This document shows positions 32,165 to 41,455 of a stretch of DNA of 64,000 nucleotides, piece by piece. A model generated the notes under the pieces. That model did no database searches, was not told the DNA's origin, and saw only the letters and a program-made list of their open reading frames with translations. Positions within the stretch are counted from its first letter, which is position 1, and the number at the start of each line of letters is the position of its first letter. The DNA is from Dactylorhiza incarnata (lineage: Eukaryota > Streptophyta > Magnoliopsida > Asparagales > Orchidaceae), in contig JAWHQI010000263.1 in the NCBI GenBank assembly GCA_033032865.1, forward strand, positions 1,550,001-1,614,000. The letters are read 5' to 3'. The translations under genes and the position numbers were made by a program.

Positions 32165-33057
32165 ATACCCCCCTCAAACCGAGCCCTCTATTTTGCCGCT
32201 GAAATCAATCTAGGGAAAAGCTGCTCTGGCCCGGAACTTCATTTCAGTGGCTTGATATGCCATTCCCAGTCCTCCCCGATCTCCTGAACCCTTAGCCCAC
32301 TCCAGGACAAGTTTCCCCAGCCGCCCTTAGTTCATTTCCTGCCCCGAACACTCTAGAAAAGTAAATTATCTCCTCATTCCTGCAACTGGAATTAATTCCA
32401 GCACCTGGAATTAATCCCAGCACCCAGAATTCCAATCCCAGCACCTAGAATTCCAATTCCTGCACCCAAAATACTCATTCCTACACCCAGAATTTCAATT
32501 CCTGCAGCTGCCAGGCTCTCAGTACAGGCCAGAACCTCACGCTCCCTACTCCTCCCTGCGGCACGCCCGGTCCAGCATCCCCAATGCATTCTCCACACAA
32601 CCGGCAGCCCCCCGACAACCCAGTGGTCTGCTTTCCAGCAGTCCAAAGCTTCATCAGGAGTCCGAATATCAGTACCTCTACTTGCCCCTCTCCGAGAGAT
32701 CCTCTTCAAGCCTTCTACTACTACTAGTTGTGCAAGTTCTATGTTTGTTTGTTATTTCTTTTCAGTTCAATATTGTGCTAAATCCCTACTTAAAGGGATA
32801 ATAGTTTGTAAATTTTGAATCCAATTGGTTGAGACATTGTACGTTCTCGTTGCCTAGTTATTTGATTTTTGATCACTTTTGCATTTGTACCACCTCACGT
32901 GTTTCCTTATTTGAAAGTTTTAATTCAGTGGCAAATCAAATTAATATTGCTTTATAAATATAAATTATTGCAAGTAAATCGTCGGATTTATGTGTGGTTG
33001 CATGTAGGAATTCACTCATTATTTCCCCATCATTTAGGACCGTCCTACGTCACAAGG

Positions 33058-33960
33058 CAGATAATAAGGAATATGTTGAATCAATGATATGGTGTCCATT
33101 AAGAGTTCTTTTTAATTAGGAATTCTGTTGTGTGGTTAACTATGCGTAATACTTTCAGGTGCCTTTAAGTATTAGTTAATATGGATAATTAAAATATTAT
33201 AAATATGACCAAAGCCTCACTATATATATATATAATCAAGCTTAATAGACACCATATTAGTTAATATGGTGTCTATTAAGCCTGATAATATATACACACA
33301 CAACAGCTTCACAGCCATCACTCATGGCTTCCTCTCCTCAACAAGTGCTTCTAATGAACAGGATGACCATTACCATCAAGCGGGCTCAGCAGCAATCCAC
33401 CCCAGCTATCCTCAACCAACGGATCCCTCCATGACTTCGGCCACTTAACAACCAAGCTTGTCGCGACTACTCATAGATCTCTTCCTTCACATCGTTGTGC
33501 AAGCAACAAGCTCACATCAATATTATCACCTTTCGCTTCATTAGTGACCAATTGTGCTCATTTAGTGATGATGTCTCGGGTTCCGAATCTTGCTACAAGG
33601 AGCATCTCTATCAAGAAATTGAAGAGTGGAATGTTATGCTATCTGTTATGAGTATTTTATTCATGTTTATGTGTACTTAATTATGAGTTATATGTCAGGT
33701 GTCTTTAAGTATTAGTTAATTTGGAGTTTGTATGCATTTTTATTATGTTTGGTAATATTGTAATATAAGCCCAATTGTTAGGGGCTTGTTTGGACAAGGT
33801 CGTTTCAAGTCTATATAAGAGCGTTAGGACTATGGTATGGGTAAGCAAGATCTACATCAGTAAAAGTAAATTGGCTTTGTTTTAGAGTAAAATCACTTTT
33901 GGGAGTTTTAAACTTCAACTAAGATTTAAACAGTAAGGAATAAAGTTAACAAAGGCACAC
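33058..33960. other. Non-coding stretch left of the TDP1 exon
   Basis: Low-complexity, AT-rich host or old repeat DNA with no supported gene. Contents: a TATATATA run, a perfect 19-bp inverted repeat with a 2-base loop at 33241-33280, and a direct repeat of CAGGTGYCTTTAAGTATTAG at about 33159 and 33696. On the minus strand it follows the last visible TDP1 exon, so its right end is probably intron. Confidence 0.5.
33241..33280. repeat. Perfect 19-bp palindrome
   Basis: The arm CTTAATAGACACCATATTA (33241-33259) is exactly inverted at 33262-33280 with only GT between. A related word, ATATGGTGTCCATTAAG, lies upstream at about 33088. It may be a decayed MITE terminus pair or a hairpin. Confidence 0.9.
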
Positions 33961-36900
33961 CTCTAGAGAACATCTGACATCTTCTACAGTTGGCCAAATG
34001 ATAGAAGGCTTCCCAGAACCTAGTGGTAATTTATCATGTGAAATTCCTGATGACATGGAAGCTCCAAATTCCGACATCCACCTTTCATCCAAAGAACCCA
34101 AAGAGGAAAACTGCCAAGAAAAAAAGTTGCTTTTCAGAAGAATTTACTATATGAATTTCACTGCAGAACAATCACATAAATGTCACTACGTAATTACTGT
34201 CCTGAGAGAAAGCTTCTACACCAGAAAAGATGTAGAAACTGATGTGCAAGTTGATTCCAAATACAAACAGAATCAGGAAACTCATCATGATTCAGAAGAT
34301 TAAAATTACAAATTGTTAGCGAAATTCATGTAAAAAGGCCCATGTACAGGCCCATTTAGATCTTCTTCTCTTTAGTCCCACACCATGTATAGGTTTTTCT
34401 GTCTCACTCTCTCTCCTATATATATGTATTCTTCCTTTGTATTCATATACAAGAAATATATATATATAAGTTTTCGGGGCTTTGAACATGGTATCAGAGG
34501 GAGGTTCACTTCTGTTCTGAAATCCGGCCCCCCAATTCTCGCTGTGTTTTCCTCCCTGCAGAGCTCTCCTCATATCGTGCGGTCTCCCATTTTTCTGACC
34601 GCACCCCCTCTTGCTTTCATCTCTGCTTTCTCTTAAGCCGTCCTCAGCCCTCTTTTATATCTTCTCCCAACTGACAAGTGGACTCCACTTCTCCCAGCAA
34701 TATCTCTCTCTGCCCGCTGTGGTGAACCCGCTGTGGCGATCTCTCTCTGCCCAGCGATCTCCCTGCCCAGCGGTCTCCCTGCTGCTCCCAGCGATCTCCC
34801 AACGATCTGCTCTCTGGCGATCTCTCCCAGCGATCTGCTCTCTGGCGATCACCCAGCGATCTGCTCTCTGGCGATCTCTCCCTGCCCGCTGCCGCTCCCA
34901 GCGATCTCCCTGCCCGCTGCCGCTGCTCTGCCCGCAGCTGTTCCAGATCGCCGCTCCAGATCGCCACTCTAGACCCGCAGCTGCTCCAGATCACCGCTCC
35001 AGATCGCCGTTCCAGACCGCTACTCTCGCGGTCTCCCAAGACCGCCGCTCCTCTGCCCGCTGCTGCTCCAGTCCGATGTGGACTTCTCTCTCGCGCGGTC
35101 TGCTCAGCCTGCTCCGTTCACTGTTCGGTTTCATGGGTTCCTCGGTCGACTCTCCTGACTTGTCTGCTGCTCGCGTAGCTCCTTCTCCCGAACTCCGCGA
35201 TGAGCTGCGGATCACCACGATTTCCCTGACCGGCAAGAAAAACTTGGTGCCTTGGGTACACTCTGTTCGCCGGGTCCTTCAGGCTAAAGGACTCTTGCCT
35301 CATCTCACACAGGCACCTCCCTCACCTTCTACCGATGATTGGATGCGGAATGACGGTAGAGTTCAGACATGGCTTCTCAACTCTATGGATGGCGAGCCCT
35401 ACCAAATGGCCATGTATCACGAGACAGTCAAGGGCATGTGGGATGAGCTTCATTCCTTGTACATGGGCAAGGACAGCCTCCAGCACCTCTATGACATTAT
35501 TACTGACCTCCAGGCCCTGGATACGGGCGGGGCTGCGGACATGACCTCCTTTGTTGCTCGTGCTAAGGGTCTTACTGAAGCATGCATCCAGCATCAGCCA
35601 TCTACCACTGATCTCGCAACTCAACGGACTCAGAAGGAAGCAGTATGTATTGCTATGATGATGGCCCGTGTTCCTCCACATCTGCACAGTGTTCGAGCTC
35701 AGATACTCTCCTACACTACCACCCCCTCCCTTCATGATGTTTGCTCTACGTTACTCACGGTAACTCCTCCATCTGAGACTCTCACAGGGTTTTCTCCAGT
35801 TCTTCTTCAACAACCTCTCCTGCCAACTCCTCCTCCTGCTCGTGGCCCTTCCACCAGGGGAGGACGCCACCCGTCTCGGGGACGAGGACGTGATGGTCGC
35901 TCTTCTTTGAAGTGTACTTACTGCTCTCGTGAGGGTCATCTAGAAGCTACATGCTACCGTAAACATGGCCTACCTCCGCATCTGGCCGCCTCTGCTACTC
36001 CACCTCCTTCTGCAGCCCCTGACACTTCGAACCTTGGTGCACCTACTCGCCAGGAATATGAAGACCTTCGCACTAAGTTCCAGCAGCTCCAAGGCAGTTT
36101 TGATAGGCCATCTGGCTCGGTTGCCTCTTTCTCTACTCAAGGTACATCCTGTCTTTCTTACAGCTTTCACTGGATCGTTGACTCTGGAGCAACACATCAT
36201 ATAACATCTCAGAAACCGCCTCGGTATTCGACAACCTCTCACCCGCCATCTATTATTGTTGTTAATGGCGACACTACCCCGGTCTCTGGTGCTGCTGATC
36301 TCCGCCTCACTCCTACCTTGCTACTCTCCTCAGTTCTCCATGTTCCGGGCTCCCCGTTTAACTTGCTTTCTGTCAGCCAGTTAACACGGGATCTTGACTG
36401 TTGCATAACTTTCTCTCCTTCATCTTTTGTTTGCAGGATCGTCGTACACGGAGTACCATTGATAGCGGTCGGCTGACGAATGGGCTATATCTCTTGGATC
36501 TCCCACCTATCAGTCTTTCTTCCATCTCCACTTCTGACTGGCATCATCGTCTTGGGCATGCTCCCCTTCCAGTTCTCAAGAAAGCTCTTCCTGGTGTTTT
36601 ACTCCAAGAGTTCACTTGTGAATTATGTATCTACGGCAAGCAACATCGTGTTTCTTTCTCTCCTTCTTGTACCCGGAGTGATACTCCGTTATCTTTAGTT
36701 CATTCTGATGTATGGGGTCCATATAGGATCCCCAGTGTATTTGGACATCGCTACTTTATCACTTTTATTGATGACTACTCGCGTGTTATTTGACTTTATT
36801 TTCTTCTTGATCGCACTGAGATAACTTCTGTGTTTCGTGCTTTTATATCTGAAACACGTATGCAGTTCTCGACGCCTCTTAAATACTCCGCACCGATAAT

Positions 36901-39900
36901 GCCCGCGAGTACACAAGTCGATCCTTCTCCGCTCTGTGCTCTGAGTTTGGTGTTATCCACCAAACCTTCTGTGCCTACACACCTCAACAAAATGGCGTGG
37001 CCGAACGGAAAAATCATCATCTTCTCGATACCGCTCGGTCCCTCATGTTCCAAATGCAGGTCCCAACAGACTTTTGGCACTTTGCTATTGCAACTGCTTG
37101 TCACCTCATCAATCGCATGCCCTCATCCGTTTAAGCTTTGCCACTCCACTAAGCCTTCTTCTTCCATCCACTCCTCCTTTCCCCCTCACACCCCGAGTTT
37201 TTGGGTGTGTTTGTTATGTTCACAACCTCGGTCCGCCAGCAGACAAACTTGTTGCTCGTGCTACCAGACAGATGTTTGTTGGCTACTCTCGAACTCAGAA
37301 GGGTTATGTGTGTTATTCTCCTACAACAGGAAAAGTGACTGTCTCGGCCGATGTCACTTTTTGTGAAGATCAACCGTTCCACATATCCTCCTCTCCCAAA
37401 TCCATCCCTTCTATTATTACTCGTCCTATCATTCCAGTCACGCCTTCCTCTCCACCGTCACCTCCCTCCCCACTTGTGATCCGTGCGCTCATTCGCTACG
37501 TCTATTCTCGCCGTAAATCCAAGGATATTTCCCTACCGGAGCCGTCTGCTACAGATGACACACCGCCCGCGGCTGATCCCGCATCTCCCTCTACGGCTCA
37601 TCAAATGGCCAACTATGTGTCTCTACACCGGCTCTCTCCACCCCTCTACCAGTTTGCTACTTCTCTTTCCTCCATCTCTATTCCTAACTCTGTGCAGGAG
37701 GCGGGCAGCTATGGAAGAGGAGATGAATGCCCTCTGGGCTAATCACACCTGGGAACTGGTTCCCCTTCCTCCAGGTCAGCATTGTGTTAGTTGCAAATGG
37801 GTCTTTGCGGTCAAACAGAATGCGGATGGGACTGTTGATCGTTTAAAAGCCCGTCTCGTGGCCCGGGGCTTCACTCAACAACAAGACTTAGATTATGAGG
37901 AAACCATTTCTCCAGTGGCAAAACTCAACACTGTTCGTGTTCTTATCTTCGTTGTTGTGCACCGGCGTTGGCCCCTTCTTCAGCTCGATATTAAGAATGC
38001 ATTCCTTAACGGCGATTTGAAGGAAACTGTGTTTAAGTGCCAACCTCCCGGGTTTTAGACCACGGGGGAGTCTCGTACACTTCACGTTTGCCGCCTTCTA
38101 AAGGCTCTTTATGGTCTCAAACAGTCACCACGAGCTTGGTTTGATAAGTTCTGCAAGGTTCTCTTAGCACTTGGGTTCACTCGGAGCTCCGCCGACTTCT
38201 CTCTATTCACCAAGCATGGACCAACTGACACTGTAATCCTTCTTGTCTACGTTGATGATATCCTGATTACTGGCGATGACCTCTCTGGGATACAACAGCT
38301 CAAAGAACATCTGAACTCGGCCTTCCAGACCAAGGATCTTGGAAATCTTAGATACTTCCTTGGGATTGAAGTCGCCCGACGACCCGATGGGTTGGTTATG
38401 TCCCAACGAAAGTACTGCATCGACTTACTTCATGAAGCAGGATACTTCAGGTGCAAACCTGCGGATACTCTTATGGATGCTAATCAAAAATTGTGTGCTG
38501 TTGGGTCTGATTCTGACCAGCTTCGTGAGAATCCAGAATACTACCGACGATTGGTTGGGAAACTGATCTACCTAACGGTTACTCGACTGGATATCTCGTT
38601 TGTTGTTGGTGTTGTGAGTCGCTTCATGCATACTCCGCGCACTTCTCACCTTCGAGCTGTTGAGAGTATTCTCAGATATCTAAAGACTGCTCCGGGACAA
38701 GGCCTTGTCTACAAACCATCCAACTCACCATCTCTTCTTGCGTACTCGGATGCTGACTATGCCGGGTCCCCTGATGATAGGCGCTCCACGACTGGCTTTT
38801 GCACTTACTTTGGTGGACACCTCATAACATGGCGAAGCAAGAAACAGACTGTGGTCGCCCGCTCCTCGACTGAGTCTGAATACAGGGCTATGGCTGCTGT
38901 TGTGTCAGAATTAACATGGCTTGAGAGACTTCTTGGTGACTTGGGTGTCACTCTTCCTTCTCCGAAAACACTTCGGTGCGACAGTCAGGCTGCAATTCAT
39001 ATAGCCAATAATCCAGTGTTCCATGAGCGAACAAAGCATATTGAGGTTGACTGTCACTTCATCAGAGAAAAGGTTCAAGCGAAGAAGGTAGAATTGGAGC
39101 ATGTTCCTGCTGCAAGACAAATTGTTGACATCCTAACAAAAGCTCTTCCTCGTCCACTATATCTCAAGTTCTTAACCAAGCTGGGTGCCTACGATTTGTA
39201 CGCTCCAGCTTGCGAGGGAGTGTTAGCGAAATCCATGTAAAAAGGCCCATGTACAGGCCCATTTAGATCTTCTTCTCTTTAGTCCCACACCATGTATAGG
39301 TTTTTCTGTCTCACTCTCTCTCCTATATATATGTATTCTTCCTTTGTATTCATATACAAGAAATATATATATAAGTTTTCGGGGCTTTGAACACAAATGA
39401 ATTCCCAAACAAAGGTCATGGTAAAATAACACCTCAGCATATTGGTATTGCAAAACAACACCTCTGAATGTCATTAGTACGCTTTAAGATTAAGTTTGGC
39501 ACAGTGGTGGCAGTTATGAATGTTATGGTTATGAACCATCGTTCGTGAACGTCCGACCTCGCCTAAGGAACTTCATCCATTTTTATGTTCAAAACTAGCT
39601 CTCTTTTCTTGGTGACGGTCATAACCATTGTCTTGTGAAACATGCATTCTATGATGATGGTGTTTTTGTCCAAACTCAGTGGAGCAAAAAAGCTGCGCCA
39701 AACGGAGCCTAAGTAAAATAGCAATGCACTTTCAAGTAGAATATCTACCCTAATAGAGATGCGCTTAATATTTTGGCAAGTAAGAACTGTTCAAAAAGTT
39801 AACAAAATAGTACCGCTCATCACAAAGACAGCGGGGGCTGAAATAGAGTTAAAAGCAAGAAAGCATAGATAAAACACAAAATATGGTTACAAAAAAGAAA

Positions 39901-40335
39901 ATGGAACTGTTTATTAAACGTTATATCACATACATAAGCATGAAATACAAACTAGTGCATAACTAATCCAAAGGGGATTACGATTGCTAAAAACAACCAA
40001 GTTACCTGGTAAACAAGAGGAGCTTTAATGAATTCTTTGTCAAATTCACACTCTTCAAGAACTGTTCTTATTTTCATGTGTCCCCATTTCTTAAGATTTG
40101 AGCCTGCATGATATCCAGGAACAGATGCTACCAACCGTACCTAGTCATCATAAGGGTAAAAAGTAAGACCTGCAATCAAAAGCAAAGCAGTATGTCTTGA
40201 TATAAATAGAAATTGGACACAAGAAAAATAAAAGGAATAGATTACCGTGGAGCCGCTATAATCAAACTTCTTGAAGAATGATGCGGTGAAGTTTATTTCA
40301 CCAATTTTAGGCAGATTTACCCTTAAACTAGGCCA
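33961..40335 (-). CDS. TDP1: TDP1 (tyrosyl-DNA phosphodiesterase 1) gene fragment, three exons
   Basis: TDP1 is a nuclear phospholipase D-fold enzyme that removes trapped topoisomerase I peptides from DNA 3' ends. Three minus-strand exons join in phase 0 with intact GT/AG borders. 40335-40246 (30 aa) has [17 protein letters not shown]. 40140-40006 (45 aa) has [20 protein letters not shown]. 34110-33961 (50 aa) starts [12 protein letters not shown] and ends [14 protein letters not shown]. These match the plant TDP1 segment between the two HKN catalytic motifs, so neither catalytic motif is encoded here. The intron between the last two exons holds a 5.1-kb copia element and a MITE. Upstream exons (right) and downstream exons (left) are not seen in the window. 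The exons are uninterrupted, so this is either a real gene with huge TE-filled introns or a recent pseudogene. Assignment is from memory of the family. Confidence 0.82.
34314..34488 (+). repeat. 5' LTR of TDP1-intron copia element
   Basis: 175 bp, starts TGTTAGCGAAATTC and ends GGGGCTTTGAACA. A TATATATA-rich core lies near 34420-34468. Near-identical to 39221-39393. Confidence 0.95.
34489..34500 (+). other. Primer binding site of TDP1-intron copia element
   Basis: TGGTATCAGAGG directly abuts the 5' LTR and is complementary to the plant initiator-Met tRNA 3' end except at the last base. Confidence 0.93.
34730..35000 (+). repeat. GCGATCT/CCCGCTGCCGCT simple repeats in copia leader
   Basis: Irregular repeats of CCCAGCGATCTCC, GATCTGCTCTCTGGCGATC and CCAGATCGCCGCTC fill the untranslated leader between primer site and gag ATG. 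No protein function is inferred. Confidence 0.75.
35133..36476 (+). CDS. Copia gag-protease N-terminal part (frame ends at a frameshift)
   Basis: The ATG at 35133 ([11 protein letters not shown]) is the first convincing start; the open frame upstream is the repeat-rich leader. The gag domain of copia/UBN2 type follows ([40 protein letters not shown]). A C-x2-C-x4-H-x4-C knuckle comes next ([14 protein letters not shown], about 35910-35955). The aspartic protease active site is [12 protein letters not shown] (about 36171-36206). The frame then stops at 36476 because of a 1-base loss near 36436. Gag itself is intact and could still make capsid. Confidence 0.88.
   Translation: MGSSVDSPDLSAARVAPSPELRDELRITTISLTGKKNLVPWVHSVRRVLQAKGLLPHLTQAPPSPSTDDWMRNDGRVQTWLLNSMDGEPYQMAMYHETVKGMWDELHSLYMGKDSLQHLYDIITDLQALDTGGAADMTSFVARAKGLTEACIQHQPSTTDLATQRTQKEAVCIAMMMARVPPHLHSVRAQILSYTTTPSLHDVCSTLLTVTPPSETLTGFSPVLLQQPLLPTPPPARGPSTRGGRHPSRGRGRDGRSSLKCTYCSREGHLEATCYRKHGLPPHLAASATPPPSAAPDTSNLGAPTRQEYEDLRTKFQQLQGSFDRPSGSVASFSTQGTSCLSYSFHWIVDSGATHHITSQKPPRYSTTSHPPSIIVVNGDTTPVSGAADLRLTPTLLLSSVLHVPGSPFNLLSVSQLTRDLDCCITFSPSSFVCRIVVHGVPLIAVG
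36437..39240 (+). pseudogene. Copia pol: integrase, RT, RNase H with frameshifts and stops
   Basis: The GAG-pre-integrase region [17 protein letters not shown] is followed by an integrase with [21 protein letters not shown], the DNAREY region and [13 protein letters not shown] has [24 protein letters not shown] and [14 protein letters not shown] (about 38245). RNase H has [31 protein letters not shown] and [14 protein letters not shown]. Lesions seen: frameshifts near 36436, 36878, 37130 and 37700, and stops at 36791-36793 and 38056-38058. The final segment 38392-39240 is one open frame ending just past the start of the 3' LTR. Confidence 0.9.
39221..39393 (+). repeat. 3' LTR of TDP1-intron copia element
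   Basis: 173 bp, preceded by the purine tract GCGAGGGAG (39212-39220) and followed by the duplicated CAAAT. Confidence 0.95.
39488..39709. mobile_element. Tourist-like (PIF/Harbinger) MITE, 222 bp, TSD TAA
   Basis: Inverted ends GATTAAGTTTGGCACAG and CTGCGCCAAACGGAGCC carry the GTTTGG core of Tourist elements. TAA flanks both sides (39485-39487, 39710-39712). It lies in the same TDP1 intron as the copia element. Confidence 0.78.
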
Positions 40336-40882
40336 CTGCGATTAATAAATGGACACTGATTATGTATTACTCATTTGACAAATAACAAAGCTAGATAAGA
40401 AAAATCCACCCATATAACCCAAAATAGATGATTATTTTATGCTTAAAGGTAGAAAATGTTTGGAAAGTATAGATTTCTTTTGTAAGAATTTACCACATTA
40501 TTGATGAAATTGCCTTGATCGGATGTGGTCGAAGAAAGAATAAGCATGAAAAAAAACATTCTGATACGTATTTTGCATTAATAAATTGCTAATAATTGAT
40601 AATAATTTAATAATTAGACATTAAAAGTTGTCTTGTTAGGCATGTCAACCTCATTTATATAAGAGAGGCTTAGGAGTATGTTGGTGCCGTGGATGTGTTC
40701 TCTCATTTTGGGGTGAGACACTTTGGGGAACCAACACTCAAGAGTTTGGAGGGAGCTTCTCTCTCAAATATGTATCATGTTAGTTATGATTTTGGTACAA
40801 TTCCGTGCTTAAGACTCCTCTCTTCTCCTAACCCTGGATATTACAGTGACGTAACAATGTCCGACATGCCACTCGCCGTCTG
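40336..40882. other. Probable TDP1 intron and unassigned DNA
   Basis: To the right of exon 40335-40246. A minus-strand stretch at about 40498-40520 (GGNFINNV-like reading followed by GTAAAT) could be a small upstream TDP1 exon, but the match is too short to call. No other gene is seen. Confidence 0.4.
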
Positions 40883-41455
40883 ATGTTCGTACAACCATCA
40901 GGTATCAGCGCACCCCTCGACATGATGAAGCTCGGGGAGGATATCCAGTCCACCCTCCAGCTTCTCAATGGTAGACTCGACAAACTCGATGGGCTCGCCT
41001 CCATTGCCAAAGCATCACCATTGTTGCCACCCTCCACATTCAAGGATTCATCAACCCTAGCTGCATTTACAAACCCAAGGCCCTTTCCCACTAATCTCCC
41101 CAATTTTCATCTACACCTACCTGCTCACACACCATCGGCAGGATCCACGCAGACCACTCCAGCCATCACAACCCATTGTGCACCCTGTAACATTGGTGCA
41201 CCTACCGGATCGGGCGCCTACAGAATGTCTTCCCTAGCCCAGTTCACCACTCCAACTACTCCATCCTTCTCAGCGCCCAGTGACAGCAGTCATCCACAAG
41301 GAAGGCACGAGGAAGGACTACCTCCCCTGAACCCGCTTACTCTTACCACCCATCCAGCTTCGACGGCTGACGTGTCAACCATAACTTCCCTGTCAAATCT
41401 ACAACACCAAACTCTCCCTTCTCGCGTTCTTAGGCCCCCTTCAACGAGTCCATGA
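40883..41455 (+). CDS. Unrecognised Pro/Thr/Ser-rich ORF, 190 aa
   Basis: Opens with ATG and has one helical stretch near the N-terminus (LGEDIQSTLQLLNGRLDKLD), then a Pro/Thr/Ser-rich body without known motifs. The following 41456-41770 is similarly Pro/His/Ser-rich in another frame, which suggests a decayed longer reading frame, perhaps a retroelement protein. No LTR or RT lies nearby. It is not recognised, and may be a chance frame in C-rich DNA. Confidence 0.25.
   Translation: MFVQPSGISAPLDMMKLGEDIQSTLQLLNGRLDKLDGLASIAKASPLLPPSTFKDSSTLAAFTNPRPFPTNLPNFHLHLPAHTPSAGSTQTTPAITTHCAPCNIGAPTGSGAYRMSSLAQFTTPTTPSFSAPSDSSHPQGRHEEGLPPLNPLTLTTHPASTADVSTITSLSNLQHQTLPSRVLRPPSTSP

Larger units (their letters stand above)
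23074..33052 (+). mobile_element. Gypsy element X, internally deleted, with nested insertions
   Basis: 5' LTR at 23074-25327 and 3' LTR at 28460-33052 (itself interrupted). Target duplication CAAGG lies at 23069-23073 and 33053-33057. A Met-tRNA primer site follows the 5' LTR. Between the LTRs there is a decayed gag and only the C-terminal end of pol; protease, RT, RNase H and integrase core are missing. Three later insertions lie within it: a fold-back MITE (24118-24612), a hAT-like MITE (27247-27812) and a retroelement (28545-32164). Confidence 0.88.
28460..33052 (+). repeat. 3' LTR of element X, split by a nested element
   Basis: The left piece 28460-28544 starts TGATGGGAATCGCGACACAC, and the right piece 32165-33052 ends CCTACGTCA. 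The pieces align with 23074-23135 and 23915-25327 of the 5' LTR, so the middle was deleted from this copy or gained in the other. The nested element lies between duplicated ATACC. Confidence 0.82.
34314..39393 (+). mobile_element. Ty1/copia retrotransposon in a TDP1 intron, 5.1 kb, TSD CAAAT
   Basis: LTRs of 175 and 173 bp (TGTTAGCGAA...CTTTGAACA), with target duplication CAAAT at 34309-34313 and 39394-39398. There is a perfect-type Met primer site and a purine tract GCGAGGGAG. The LTRs differ by one substitution and one 2-bp indel, so insertion is recent, yet the coding region has several frameshifts and stops. It is antisense to TDP1. Confidence 0.95.

Noticed and set aside
33998..34303. 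Plus-strand 101-aa ORF beginning [10 protein letters not shown]
   Set aside because: It overlaps the minus-strand TDP1 exon 34110-33961; the conserved protein is on the other strand, so this is a shadow.
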